A DNA stretch of 64,000 nt from Faecalibacterium sp. I4-1-79 (GCF_023347235.1 NZ_CP094467.1:1798001-1862000); one strand, 5' to 3'. Numbered from the stretch's first letter, positions 43,429-52,634 are shown. Made by a program: numbers and translations. The notes: a model not told the origin generated them from the sequence alone.

Positions 43429-45357
43429 ATGGCCAAGAAAGAATTTCAGGCAGAGAGCAAAAAACTGATGGACATGATGATCAACTCCATCTATACCAAT
43501 AAAGAGATCTTCCTGCGGGAACTGATTTCCAATGCTTCGGACGCCATCGACAAGCTGTACTATAAGAGCCTGACCGACACCTCCGTGGGCATGAACAAGG
43601 GCGATTTCCGCATCCTCATTACCCGCGATAAGGAAAACCGCATCCTGACCGTAGAGGATAACGGCATCGGTATGACCAAGGAAGAACTGGAGCAGAATCT
43701 GGGCACCATCGCACACTCCGGTTCTCTGGATTTCAAGAAGGACAACAAGGACGAGAACATTGATATCATCGGTCAGTTCGGCGTGGGCTTCTACTCCGCC
43801 TTTATGGTGGCCGATAAGCTGACCGTTATCTCCAAGGCTTATGGCTCGGACGAGGCATGGCAGTGGGAGTCCTCCGGTGTGGACGGCTACGAGATGACCC
43901 CCGCCCAGAAGGATACCGTGGGCACCCAGATCATTCTGCACATCAAGCCGGATACCGACACTGAGAAATACGACAACTTCCTGGACGAATACGGCATTGT
44001 GGCCATTGTGAAGAAGTACAGCGACTATGTGCGCTACCCCATCCAGATGGAGCGCGAAAAGAGCCGTCAGAAGCCGGAACCGGACCCCAAGCCCGAGGAC
44101 TACAAGCCGGAGTGGGAGACCTACACCGAGTTGGAGACCCTGAACAGCATGATTCCCATCTGGAAGAAGCAGAAGAGTGAAGTGACCGACGAGGAGTACA
44201 ACAACTTCTACAAGGACAAGTTCGGCGATTATGCCGACCCCGCCCGGGTCATCGTGAGCCGCACCGAGGGTACTGCCAACTACAATGCTCTGCTGTTCGT
44301 GCCCAGCCACCGTCCCTACGACTTCTACACCAAGGACTACGAGAAGGGTCTGGCACTGTACGCTTCCGGTGTGCTCATTATGGAAAAGTGCGCTGACCTG
44401 CTGCCGGATTACTTCAGCTTTGTAAAGGGCATTGTGGACAGTCAGGATCTGAGCCTGAACATCAGCCGTGAGATGCTGCAGAAGGACAGCCAGCTGAAGC
44501 TGATCCACAACGCACTGGAAAAGAAGATCAAGAACGAGCTGCACGCCATGCTGAACAATGACCGTGCAAAGTATGAGGAGTTCTGGAAGGAGTTCGGCCG
44601 TCAGATCAAGTTTGGTGCTTATTCTGATTACGGTATGCACGCCGAGCTGCTGCGCGACCTGCTGCTGTTCTGGTCTGCCAAGGAGCAGAAGATGGTCACC
44701 CTGCAGGAGTACATCGACAAGATGCCCGCAGAGCAGAAGTACATCTACTTTGCCGCAGGCGACTCCACCGACCGTCTGGCAAAGCTGCCCTCCGCAGAGC
44801 TGGTGCTGGACAAGGGCTTTGACGTGCTGCTGCTGACCGAGGATGTGGATGAGTTCTGCCTGCAGATCCTGCACAGCTATCCCCGCAAGGATGCCGAGGG
44901 CAAGGACGGCACCGTGGAGTTCAAGAACGTGAACAGCGGTGATCTGGGTCTGGAATCCGAGGAGGAGAAGAAAGCCGCCGAGGATGCCACCGCCGAGAAC
45001 AAGGCACTGTTCGATGCCATGAAGGACGCTTTGAACGGCAAGGTGAAGGAGGTCAAGGTCTCCACCCGTCTGAAGGATCACCCCGTCTGCCTGAGCTCTG
45101 ACGGCCCGCTGTCCATTGAGATGGAGAAGGTTCTGTCCAAGCAGCCCGGCAGCGAGGGCGTGAAGAGCGACAAGGTGCTGGAGCTGAACGTAAACCACCC
45201 CGTGTTTGCTGCCCTGAAGGCCGCGCAGGAGGCTGGCGACACCGAGAAGCTGAACAAGTACAGTGCCCTGCTGTACGCACAGGCACAGCTGATCGAGGGT
45301 CTGCCCGTGGATGACCCCGCCGCTTATGCCGAGGCCGTTTGCAGCCTGATGAAGTAA
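43429..45357 (+). CDS. htpG: Molecular chaperone HtpG (Hsp90)
   Basis: A 642-residue bacterial Hsp90. The N-terminal ATPase shows ELISNASDAIDKL, VEDNGIGM, GTIAHSGSLDF and IGQFGVGFYSAFMV; the middle domain has YKALLFVPSH-like YNALLFVPSHRPYDFY and the C-terminal dimer domain follows. A charged insert (KPEPDPKPEDYKPEWE, about 208-223) links the N and middle domains. Regulated by CIRCE, unlike Bacillus subtilis htpG, which is not under HrcA. Ends at a terminator. Confidence 0.97.
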   Translation: MAKKEFQAESKKLMDMMINSIYTNKEIFLRELISNASDAIDKLYYKSLTDTSVGMNKGDFRILITRDKENRILTVEDNGIGMTKEELEQNLGTIAHSGSLDFKKDNKDENIDIIGQFGVGFYSAFMVADKLTVISKAYGSDEAWQWESSGVDGYEMTPAQKDTVGTQIILHIKPDTDTEKYDNFLDEYGIVAIVKKYSDYVRYPIQMEREKSRQKPEPDPKPEDYKPEWETYTELETLNSMIPIWKKQKSEVTDEEYNNFYKDKFGDYADPARVIVSRTEGTANYNALLFVPSHRPYDFYTKDYEKGLALYASGVLIMEKCADLLPDYFSFVKGIVDSQDLSLNISREMLQKDSQLKLIHNALEKKIKNELHAMLNNDRAKYEEFWKEFGRQIKFGAYSDYGMHAELLRDLLLFWSAKEQKMVTLQEYIDKMPAEQKYIYFAAGDSTDRLAKLPSAELVLDKGFDVLLLTEDVDEFCLQILHSYPRKDAEGKDGTVEFKNVNSGDLGLESEEEKKAAEDATAENKALFDAMKDALNGKVKEVKVSTRLKDHPVCLSSDGPLSIEMEKVLSKQPGSEGVKSDKVLELNVNHPVFAALKAAQEAGDTEKLNKYSALLYAQAQLIEGLPVDDPAAYAEAVCSLMK

Positions 45358-45365
45358 GTTTTCAG

Positions 45366-45401
45366 GAAGAGGCCGCTGTGTTTTGCGCAGTGGCTTCTTT
45401 T
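45366..45401 (+). terminator. Terminator of htpG
   Basis: GAAGAGGCCGCTG / CAGTGGCTTCTTT stem and TTTTG. Confidence 0.85.
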
Positions 45402-45484
45402 GTTGCTGATGATTTTTATCGCAATTTTCAAAAACATTGCCTATCGAAACGGCATATTTGCGATATGCAGTTTGCGGATGTTGC

Positions 45485-45514
45485 TTGTGCATTAAAAACG
45501 CAAACTGCTATAAT
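45485..45514 (+). promoter_or_regulatory. Possible promoter of a small RNA
   Basis: TTGTGC (45485-45490), 18-bp spacer ending TGC, TATAAT (45509-45514). The next gene starts 140 bp later and has a better-placed second promoter. Confidence 0.5.
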
Positions 45515-45520
45515 TTTGCG

Positions 45521-45630
45521 CTTGTCGCGGTCTGCGAACCACTCCAAGCACATTCACAGGAACAGAAATACCCCCTTAACAAAAAGGCCGCGCTCCGCTA
45601 TAATAGAGTGGAACGTGGTCTTTTATTTTT
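45521..45630 (+). ncRNA. Candidate small RNA ending in a promoter-containing hairpin
   Basis: From the promoter at 45485 a transcript of about 110 nt would run to the stem AAAAGGCCGCG (45582-45592) / CGTGGTCTTTT (45614-45624, with two G-U pairs), which encloses CCGCT..AGTGG and is followed by ATTTTT. The same hairpin DNA carries the -10 box of the downstream gene. No ORF with a ribosome site lies inside. Confidence 0.35.
45576..45604 (+). promoter_or_regulatory. Promoter of the XpaC-like gene
   Basis: TTAACA (45576-45581), 17-bp spacer, TATAAT (45599-45604). Spacer and -10 lie inside the terminator-like hairpin 45582-45624. Confidence 0.75.
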
Positions 45631-45657
45631 ATCTTTCTGTGAAAGGAAATTTATTTC

Positions 45658-46764
45658 ATGGAGCCGAGAAAACACTATTTTGCAAAGATCCCCACCATTG
45701 CCATCTTTATCGTGATGGCGATGTCCGGGCCGTTGGGGGTGCTGTTGTTTATCCTGAAAGGCATCGACCAGAAGGTGCAGAAGGAAGAACAGGAAGCTGC
45801 CCGTGCCCGGGGTGACTACCGCCCCGCCCCAAATCCCGCACCCATGCCTAAAACGCCGCCTTTCCCCGGGCAGGATGTTCCCACAGCAGAGCAGAAAAGC
45901 GCAAAGCAATGGCATAAAAATATTGCCGCCCTCTGCACCATTATGGGTGCTGTGTTTCTGTTTTCCGGTGTGATGGATGCGGTGGATATCATCGGTGCAT
46001 GGCAGATTCTGCCCGACCCCGGGGAGCTGTTTTCCGATATCGTCATGGCCATTGGCGGCGGCGGCGCGCTGCTGACCGGTCTGCGGATGAACCGCACCCG
46101 CAAGCTGGAGCAGCTGCTGGATAAGGTTGTGGGCGAGCGCGATAATATCCCCCTGCCGGAACTGTTTGCCGCCGCCGGGGTGGACGCTGCCCGGGGACGC
46201 GCTGCCGTAAAAAGCGCCATCGAGCACGGATACTTTGGCGCGGATGCCTACATTGACAACCGCACCGACACGCTGGTGGTGCGGGGCGCAGCACCCCAGC
46301 CGAAAAAGCCCGCACCTGCTCCGGCGCCCAAACCCCAGCCCGCCGCAGAGGACGAGTACGCCGCCCTGCTGCGCCAGCTGCAGGAGGTGAACGATGCCAT
46401 CCCCGACCCGGTGATGAGCCAGAAGATCTCCCGGCTGGAAGAGGTCAGCGGGCGTATCTTTGCGCTGGCGCAGAAGGACCCGGAGAAAAAGGCGCAGCTG
46501 CAAAAGTTTATGAACTACTATCTGCCTACCGCCCTCAAGCTGCTGAACACCTACGCCAGCCTTTCCGGGCAGGCAGTGGAGGGCACGAACATCACCGAGG
46601 CCAAGCACAGCATTGAACGCAGCATGGACCTGCTGGTGACCGCCTTTGAAAACCAGCTGGACAAGCTGTTCCAAGCCGACGCGCTGGACGTGAACGCCGA
46701 CATTGCCGCACTGGAAGGAATGCTGAACCTTGACGGCCTAACCGGCAGCGAATTTACCCGCTGA
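45658..46764 (+). CDS. XpaC-like membrane protein
   Basis: A 368-residue protein with two or three N-terminal membrane segments (IPTIAIFIVMAMSGPLGVLL; NIAALCTIMGAVFLFSGVM; IVMAIGGGGALLTGL), a proline-rich linker (residues about 50-70 and 215-230, AP and KP repeats) and a C-terminal helical domain (YLPTALKLLNTYASLSGQ, SMDLLVTAFENQLDKLF) matching the XpaC / 5-bromo-4-chloroindolyl phosphate hydrolysis family. In Bacillus, xpaC sits beside the tellurite-resistance-like yceH/telA genes; no such partner is present here. Function unknown. Confidence 0.78.
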   Translation: MEPRKHYFAKIPTIAIFIVMAMSGPLGVLLFILKGIDQKVQKEEQEAARARGDYRPAPNPAPMPKTPPFPGQDVPTAEQKSAKQWHKNIAALCTIMGAVFLFSGVMDAVDIIGAWQILPDPGELFSDIVMAIGGGGALLTGLRMNRTRKLEQLLDKVVGERDNIPLPELFAAAGVDAARGRAAVKSAIEHGYFGADAYIDNRTDTLVVRGAAPQPKKPAPAPAPKPQPAAEDEYAALLRQLQEVNDAIPDPVMSQKISRLEEVSGRIFALAQKDPEKKAQLQKFMNYYLPTALKLLNTYASLSGQAVEGTNITEAKHSIERSMDLLVTAFENQLDKLFQADALDVNADIAALEGMLNLDGLTGSEFTR

Positions 46765-46769
46765 ACCAC

Positions 46770-46811
46770 ACCCCCGCACCCGATGGCTGCATCGGTGCGG
46801 GGGTATTTTTT
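46770..46811 (+). terminator. Terminator of the XpaC-like gene
   Basis: CCCCCGCACC.GATG / CATC.GGTGCGGGGG stem and ATTTTTT. Confidence 0.88.
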
Positions 46812-47093
46812 GTGCAAAGTGCAATTTTCCATCCCGTCTTTTTTGGGCGCTGCGCTCAAAATTCCGGGATTTGTGTGCATTTATGCCAAGCATTTTGATT
46901 TGCCCGAAAAACTTTTATTTTATTTGTTCGACAGCAGTCGATTGGGCTGCACAGACGCTTTTTGCAACTTTTCATCGAGATGCAACAATAACACATGGTT
47001 TTTTGCGCTGCATTTGACTATTATAGAAGCAGTTACGGCAGCTGCGAACGGCTGCATCGACTTTTCCGATCATAATAGTAGGAGGAAATTTCC
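46812..47093 (+). other. Upstream region of galK
   Basis: Non-coding, AT-rich. A possible weak promoter (TATTAT near 47017) and an inverted repeat TTGCA..TGCAA (about 46963-46986) are the only signals; neither is strong. AGGAGG lies 8 bp before galK. Confidence 0.3.
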
Positions 47094-48380
47094 ATGATGA
47101 AGTCCATTTCCACCTGGAAGCAGGAACTGACCGAGGGCGCACACGCTGCGCGTCTGGCTGCGCTGTACTGCTGCGCCCCCGACGAGACCCCTGCACAGGC
47201 AGCCCGTTATACGGCTGTTCTGGACGGGTTAGAGACCACCTTCGGCGCACACACCGAGGCCGGTCTGTATAGTGCCCCCGGCCGCACCGAGATCGGCGGC
47301 AACCACACCGACCACCAGCATGGCCGTGTACTGGCTGGCAGCGTGAACATTGACATGATCGCTGCTGCCGCCCCCAACAGCCTGAACCAGCTGCGCGTGC
47401 AGAGCGAGGGGTACGACCTTTGCGTCATCGACCTTGACGACCTGACTGCCCGCAAGGAGGAGGAGAACACCACTGCTTCCCTACTGCGCGGCGAGTGTGA
47501 GGCTTTCCGTCAGCGTGGCGCAAAGCTGTCCGGTCTGGACGTGTACATTTCCTCTAACGTGCCCAAGGGCAGCGGCGTTTCTTCCTCTGCCGCCTTTGAG
47601 GTGCTGGTCGGTGTGATTTTGAACGACTGCTTCATGGATGAAAAAGTCTCCCCCATTGCCATTGCACAGATCGGCCAGTGGGCTGAAAATGTCTACTTTG
47701 GCAAGCCCTGCGGCCTGATGGATCAGATGGCCTCCAGCGTGGGCAACATTATCACCATCGACTTTGCCGACAAGGCAAACCCAGACGTGGAGCCGGTGCA
47801 GGTGGACTTTTCCAAGGCAGGTCTGGCACTGTGCATTCTGGACTCCGGTGCAGACCACGCCGACCTGACCGACGAGTACGCCGCCATCCCCAACGAGTGC
47901 CGCGCTGTGGCCGCTGTGTGCGGCGGCGAGGTGCTGCGGGACGTGCCCTTTGAGACCTTCCTTACAAATATCCCGGCCTGCCGCAAGCAGTGCGGCGACC
48001 GCGCTGTGCTGCGCGCTTTCCACTTCTACGCCGATAATGACCGCGTGCCCCAGCAGGTAGCTGCCCTGCGCGAGGGCGACTTTGATGCCTTTTTGCAGAT
48101 GGTGACCGCCTCCGGCGACAGCAGCTGGGAGTATCTGCAGAACGTCATCCCCGCCGGTTACAAGGAGCATCAGGAGGTGGCTGTGACCATCGCCGCTGCC
48201 AAGCATTATCTGGGCGGCAAGGGCGCTGTGCGCGTGCACGGTGGCGGTTTTGCCGGTACGGTGCAGGCCTTTGTGCCGGTGGAGATGCTGGCGGACTTTA
48301 AGGCAAACATGGAAAAGATCCTCGGCGCTGGCCGCTGCCATGTGCTGAGCATTCGTCCTGAGGGAGGTGCTGTGCTGTGA
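47094..48380 (+). CDS. galK: Galactokinase
   Basis: A 428-residue GHMP kinase phosphorylating galactose to galactose-1-phosphate (Leloir pathway). Galactose signature APGRTEIGGNHTDHQHGRVL, ATP loop VPKGSGVSSSAAFEVLVG and the C-terminal GAVRVHGGGFAGTVQAFVP are present. AGGAGG is 8 bp before the ATG. Its stop overlaps the galT start by 4 bp, so the two are coupled. Longer than E. coli GalK by about 45 residues, as in other Firmicutes of this group. Confidence 0.95.
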   Translation: MMKSISTWKQELTEGAHAARLAALYCCAPDETPAQAARYTAVLDGLETTFGAHTEAGLYSAPGRTEIGGNHTDHQHGRVLAGSVNIDMIAAAAPNSLNQLRVQSEGYDLCVIDLDDLTARKEEENTTASLLRGECEAFRQRGAKLSGLDVYISSNVPKGSGVSSSAAFEVLVGVILNDCFMDEKVSPIAIAQIGQWAENVYFGKPCGLMDQMASSVGNIITIDFADKANPDVEPVQVDFSKAGLALCILDSGADHADLTDEYAAIPNECRAVAAVCGGEVLRDVPFETFLTNIPACRKQCGDRAVLRAFHFYADNDRVPQQVAALREGDFDAFLQMVTASGDSSWEYLQNVIPAGYKEHQEVAVTIAAAKHYLGGKGAVRVHGGGFAGTVQAFVPVEMLADFKANMEKILGAGRCHVLSIRPEGGAVL

Positions 48381-49876
48381 TCTCCACCGCCATCCAGCAG
48401 CTCGTGAACTACGGGCTGGACACCGGGCTCATCTTGCCCGATGACGAGATCTATATCCGCAACCAGCTGCTGATGACCATGCAGCTGGACGACTTTACCG
48501 CCCCGGAGGGCGAAGCGTGCTACACCGACTTGGAAAGCATTCTCAAGGCTCTGGTGGACGATGCCGTTGCCCGCGGCGTGTGCGAGGATAATTCCACCGC
48601 ACGCGATCTGTTCGACACCAAGCTGATGGGCGTGCTGACCCCGCGCCCCAGCATCGTGCGCGCAAACTTTGAGGAGCGGTACGAAAGCGAGGGTCCGCAG
48701 GCTGCCACCGACTGGTTCTACAAGTTCAGTCAGGATACCGACTACATCCGCCGCTACCGTATCAAGCGCGATCTGAAGTGGGTCACCAAGACCGCATACG
48801 GCGATCTGGACATTACCATCAACCTGTCCAAGCCGGAAAAAGACCCCAAGGCCATTGCCGCCGCAAAGCTTGCCCCCCAGAGCGCTTACCCCAAGTGCCA
48901 GCTGTGTGCGGAGAACGAGGGCTACGCAGGCCGCATGAACCACCCTGCGCGCGAAAACCACCGCATCATCCCGCTGACCATCAACGACAGCGCGTGGAAT
49001 TTGCAGTACAGCCCCTACGTTTACTACAACGAGCACTGCATCGTGTTCAATAACCAGCATACCCCCATGAAGATCGAGCGGGCGACCTTCCGCAAGCTGC
49101 TGGATTTTGTAGGTCTGTTCCCCCACTACTTTGTGGGCAGCAACGCCGACCTGCCCATCGTGGGCGGCAGCATCCTGAGCCACGACCATTTCCAGGGTGG
49201 TCACTACGAATTTGCCATGGCTAAAGCCCCCATTGAAAAGGCTTGGGTATTCCCCGGCTTTGAGGATGTGGAGGCCGGCATCGTGCACTGGCCCATGAGC
49301 TGCATCCGCCTGACCTGCGCGGACGATGCACGCCTTGTAGAACTGGCTGATAAGCTGCTGACTGCATGGCGCGACTACACCGACGAGAGCTGCTTTATCT
49401 TTGCCGAGACCGACGGCGAGCCCCACAACACCATCACCCCCATTGCCCGGATGCGGGACGGCAAGTATCAGCTGGATCTGGTGCTGCGCAACAACATCAC
49501 CACCCCGGAGCATCCGCTGGGCGTGTACCACCCCCATGCCAAGCTGCACCACATCAAAAAGGAGAACATCGGCCTGATCGAGGTGATGGGGCTGGCTGTG
49601 CTGCCCAGCCGCCTGAAGCAGGAACTGTTTGACCTTGCCGATGTGCTGGTGGCACACCTGCCCACCGCAGAGTACCCCGAAGCCCTGCAAAAGCATGCCG
49701 AGTGGGCGGAAGAGATCCTTGCAAAACACCCGGAACTGAACGCCAACAACGTCCACACCATTCTGCAGGACGAGGTTGGTCATGTGTTTGCACAGGTGCT
49801 GGCCGATGCCGGTGTGTACAAGCTGGATGAAGCAGGCCGCGCCGGTTTTGTCCGCTTCCTTGAAAGCGTAAAATAA
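48377..49876 (+). CDS. galT: UTP--hexose-1-phosphate uridylyltransferase, class II GalT
   Basis: A 499-residue class II galactose-1-phosphate uridylyltransferase, the Firmicute type, exchanging galactose-1-phosphate with UDP-glucose. The active-site histidine motif is SHDHFQGGHYEFAM at about residue 268. Class-specific stretches are MGVLTPRPSIV and YNEHCIVFNNQHTPMKI. No galE is next to it. Terminated at 49891. Confidence 0.95.
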   Translation: MISTAIQQLVNYGLDTGLILPDDEIYIRNQLLMTMQLDDFTAPEGEACYTDLESILKALVDDAVARGVCEDNSTARDLFDTKLMGVLTPRPSIVRANFEERYESEGPQAATDWFYKFSQDTDYIRRYRIKRDLKWVTKTAYGDLDITINLSKPEKDPKAIAAAKLAPQSAYPKCQLCAENEGYAGRMNHPARENHRIIPLTINDSAWNLQYSPYVYYNEHCIVFNNQHTPMKIERATFRKLLDFVGLFPHYFVGSNADLPIVGGSILSHDHFQGGHYEFAMAKAPIEKAWVFPGFEDVEAGIVHWPMSCIRLTCADDARLVELADKLLTAWRDYTDESCFIFAETDGEPHNTITPIARMRDGKYQLDLVLRNNITTPEHPLGVYHPHAKLHHIKKENIGLIEVMGLAVLPSRLKQELFDLADVLVAHLPTAEYPEALQKHAEWAEEILAKHPELNANNVHTILQDEVGHVFAQVLADAGVYKLDEAGRAGFVRFLESVK

Positions 49877-49890
49877 ACCATAACTCCCCG

Positions 49891-49927
49891 AGGCTGTTGC
49901 ACATATCATGGCGCAACAGCCTTTTTT
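49891..49927 (+). terminator. Terminator of galKT
   Basis: GGCTGTTGC / GCAACAGCC stem and T6. Confidence 0.9.
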
Positions 49928-49965
49928 AGAACACAGCATCGAACAAAAGCACTTTTCCTTTACTC

Positions 49966-50075
49966 TTTCCCCTGTGAAAAAATCAATGGGAAAATCCGCA
50001 GATTTTCCCATTGATAAATTAAAATATTCATTCCACTGAAAATGGCCAAAGCAGCGCGGCGGCCATTCAAAATCG
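49966..50075 (+). repeat. Dispersed palindromic intergenic repeat, copy A
   Basis: Begins CCTGTGAAAA, then a perfect 15-bp hairpin ATCAATGGGAAAATC / GATTTTCCCATTGAT (loop CGCA, about 49982-50015), then an A/T-rich link, CTGAAAATGGCCAAAGC, AGCGCGGCGG, CCATTC and AAAATCG. It ends 25 bp before the cutC start. Confidence 0.75.
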
Positions 50076-50099
50076 TTTTTTGTAGATGGAGGTATCGCT

Positions 50100-50867
50100 A
50101 TGCACTGCACTTTGGAAGTATGCGTAGACAGCACCGCCAGTGCGCTGGCGGCAAAACGCGGCGGCGCTGACCGGTTAGAGCTGTGCGCCGACCTTATTAT
50201 CGGCGGCACCACCCCTTCCCCTGCCCTGCTGCGTCAGGTCAAGGCTGAGACCGGTCTGCCGGTGCGGGCGCTTATCCGTCCCCGCTTCGGCGATTTCTGC
50301 TACGACCGCTACGAGCTGGCACAGATGGCCGAATGCGCCGCCGAGCTGGTAGCCGCCGGTGCCGACGGCATCGTGACCGGCGTGCTGACCCCGGCGGGGG
50401 CGCTGGACACCGATGCTCTGCGCCCTATCTACGCCGCAGCCCGGCAGGCGGCAGAAAAAGCACACCGCACCGTGGACTGCACCCTGCACCGCGCCTTTGA
50501 TGTTTGCTGCGACCCCTTTGCTGCGCTGGAGGCTGCAAAGCAGCTGGGCCTTGCTACTATCCTGACCAGCGGACAGGCCGCAAGCGCCCCGCAGGGTGCT
50601 GCCCTGCTGCGGCAGCTGGTGGAAGCTGCCGGGCAGGAAGTGGAAATATTGGTAGGCGCAGGCGTATCTGCTGCCAACATCCCCGCCCTTGCCGCCCAGA
50701 CTGGTGCCCGGGCGTTCCATCTTTCCGGCAAGCAGGTGCTGGACAGCCGCATGACCTTCCGGCGGCAGGGCGTCCCCATGGGTCTGCCGGGCTTTTCGGA
50801 GTTTGAGATTTGGCAAACCAGCGAAGCAAATATCCGCGCCGCCCGTACCGCATTGGATGCGCTATAA
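50100..50867 (+). CDS. cutC: CutC family protein
   Basis: A 255-residue TIM-barrel protein of the CutC family, named for copper homeostasis in E. coli although the role is disputed. Motifs: LEVCVDSTASALAAKRGGAD, RLELCADLIIGGTTPS, ALIRPRFGDFCYD, LHRAFDV and ILTSGQAA. GGAGGT lies before the ATG at 50100. It is flanked on both sides by direct copies (A and B) of the intergenic repeat, an arrangement like that of a gene in a repeat-bounded cassette. Confidence 0.9.
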   Translation: MHCTLEVCVDSTASALAAKRGGADRLELCADLIIGGTTPSPALLRQVKAETGLPVRALIRPRFGDFCYDRYELAQMAECAAELVAAGADGIVTGVLTPAGALDTDALRPIYAAARQAAEKAHRTVDCTLHRAFDVCCDPFAALEAAKQLGLATILTSGQAASAPQGAALLRQLVEAAGQEVEILVGAGVSAANIPALAAQTGARAFHLSGKQVLDSRMTFRRQGVPMGLPGFSEFEIWQTSEANIRAARTALDAL

Positions 50868-50920
50868 CTGCAAAACAAAAAGCTTCACTGCTCTGCCGAC
50901 AGTGGCTGTTTTCCATTACG

Positions 50921-51034
50921 TTTCCTCCCGTGAAAATGCAAAATCGGGCAGGCCGCGGCCTGCCCGATTTTGCTCTATTCAAATGAGTTTTCCGCTGAAT
51001 ATGTCCAAAGCAAAGCGGAGGGCATCCCAAATCG
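50921..51034 (+). repeat. Dispersed palindromic intergenic repeat, copy B
   Basis: TTTCCTCCCGTGAAAAT, then a fully palindromic 36-bp hairpin with arms GCAAAATCGGGCAGGCCG (50938-50973), then CTATTCAAATGAG, CCGCTGAATATGTCCAAAGC, AAAGCGGAGG, GCATCC and CAAATCG. Same orientation as copy A. Confidence 0.75.
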
Positions 51035-51041
51035 TCCCACC

Positions 51042-52634
51042 TCAGTGCAGGGTGGCAAACCGGGCTGCGCCGCGGGTGCACAGCCAGCGGTGCAGCAGTA
51101 AATCCAGCCCCAGCAGCACAGCCAAACAAACAGTCTGTGCGGCCAGCGGCGACACAGCGTAGTCCAGTAAGATCAGGGGCAAAAACAGCACCCCGCCCGC
51201 CAGCAGCCACCCGCCGAACATCGCCAGCATACTGGCGGCGCTCCGCTTGACCACGGCGGCTTCGCTGACCCAATGGAGGTTGGGCAGGCACAACCCCAAA
51301 GCAAGCCCCAGCTGCGCCGTCAGCCACACAAAGGCTGCCAGCACAGCCAGCATCGGTAGCCCCTGTCCTGCCGGAATGCGCAGCGCCGCCATGGCACACC
51401 CGGCACACAGCCACGCCGCCGGCAGCGTGAGCAGTAATTGCAGCTCCACCTTTGCCCGCAGCACCTGCTGCGGAGTCACCGGCAGGCTTTGCAACAGCCA
51501 AAGGGTGCCACCCTCCAGCGACACCGAGGGCGCTGTGATAAAGTTCATGGCGGCTATGGTGCACACCATCCCACACACCAGCATGGGCAGGCTCTCCGGC
51601 AGGTAAGCAGCAGTAAAGGCACGCAGGTCTGCGGCCTTCCACAGCGCTGCTGCGCCCAGCACTGGCAACAGCAGACTGCTCAGTGCGCAGTTGAGCAGCC
51701 ACATGGGGCAAGCGCCCAGATGCAGCAGTTCCCGCCGCAGCAATGCCCGGCGCGGGGGCTGCTTTTTTTGCGCTTTTGCGCGGTATTCCGCTTTGGTTCT
51801 GCCCGGTTCAAAGGTCAAAAGCCGCAGATAGGGCTTTGCCAGCGCCTTACCGCACAGCGCCATACAGGCCGCAGCCAGCGCTAGAAACAGCAGCAGCGCC
51901 GGGACGTTGCCCACTGCCGCCAGACCCAGCAGACGCAGCGGCGCGGCGGCACAACCGGCCGCTGCGCCCGCCTGTACGGCATCCAGCGCAAGGGCATCCA
52001 CTGCGTTGCTAACCCATTGGAACACTGCATAGTAGACCGCCAGAAACAGCAGCGTGCCCACCACGGTGACAAGGCTTTTGTGCCGGGCACGGCGGTTGAG
52101 CAGCGCCACCGCCCAGCCCAGCAGAACGGCCAGCACCATGGAGACCCCCGCCAGCGCCAGTGCCACCGGCAGCGCTGCCAGCAGGGCTCCGCCGGGACAG
52201 GGTGCTGCCAGTGCATAGCAGACCACCGAGGGCACCCACGCCAGCAGCAGATAAATCAGCCCGGTCAGATACACCCCGCCGCAGCGCACCGCAAAAATAG
52301 CGCCCGGCGGGATGGGCAGTGCCAGCAGCTGCTGGTTATCCCGGCAGCGGAACAAATGCCCGTAGCTGGTAAAAGCGCTGGCCAGCACACTGACCGTCAG
52401 CGCCGAAAGCTCCATCAGCACAAAATAGAGCCAGTCCAGCCCCTGCGGCACCAGCGTTACCGCCAGCGGCAGCGCCATTGAGCCAAAGCTGAGCATGACC
52501 AGCAGAATCAGCACCGCAAACAGCAATGCATACCCGAATGCTCCTGCCCGGGAGCGCCGCTTGCCCGTTTTGCTGCTGCGCACAAAGGCCGCCCCCAGTT
52601 CCAGAAGCTGTTTTTTGAGCAATGCACGGATCAT
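51042..52634 (-). CDS. ABC exporter permease
   Basis: A 530-residue membrane protein with about 12 hydrophobic segments (first LLFAVLILLVMLSFGSMALP), of the large ABC-2-like permease type common in Firmicutes. A basic cytosolic loop (KAEYRAKAQKKQPPRRALLRR, about 290-310) lies mid-protein. The ATG at 52634 overlaps the stop of the ATPase gene by 4 bp, so they form one transporter. Substrate unknown. Confidence 0.82.
   Translation of the reverse strand: MIRALLKKQLLELGAAFVRSSKTGKRRSRAGAFGYALLFAVLILLVMLSFGSMALPLAVTLVPQGLDWLYFVLMELSALTVSVLASAFTSYGHLFRCRDNQQLLALPIPPGAIFAVRCGGVYLTGLIYLLLAWVPSVVCYALAAPCPGGALLAALPVALALAGVSMVLAVLLGWAVALLNRRARHKSLVTVVGTLLFLAVYYAVFQWVSNAVDALALDAVQAGAAAGCAAAPLRLLGLAAVGNVPALLLFLALAAACMALCGKALAKPYLRLLTFEPGRTKAEYRAKAQKKQPPRRALLRRELLHLGACPMWLLNCALSSLLLPVLGAAALWKAADLRAFTAAYLPESLPMLVCGMVCTIAAMNFITAPSVSLEGGTLWLLQSLPVTPQQVLRAKVELQLLLTLPAAWLCAGCAMAALRIPAGQGLPMLAVLAAFVWLTAQLGLALGLCLPNLHWVSEAAVVKRSAASMLAMFGGWLLAGGVLFLPLILLDYAVSPLAAQTVCLAVLLGLDLLLHRWLCTRGAARFATLH

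Noticed and set aside
43342-45492. A 716-codon open frame antisense to htpG
   Set aside because: Same artefact; it also covers the htpG promoter and CIRCE and has no recognisable domain.
48206-50212. A 668-codon open frame antisense to galT and galK
   Set aside because: Mirror frame of two well-identified genes with no domain signal.
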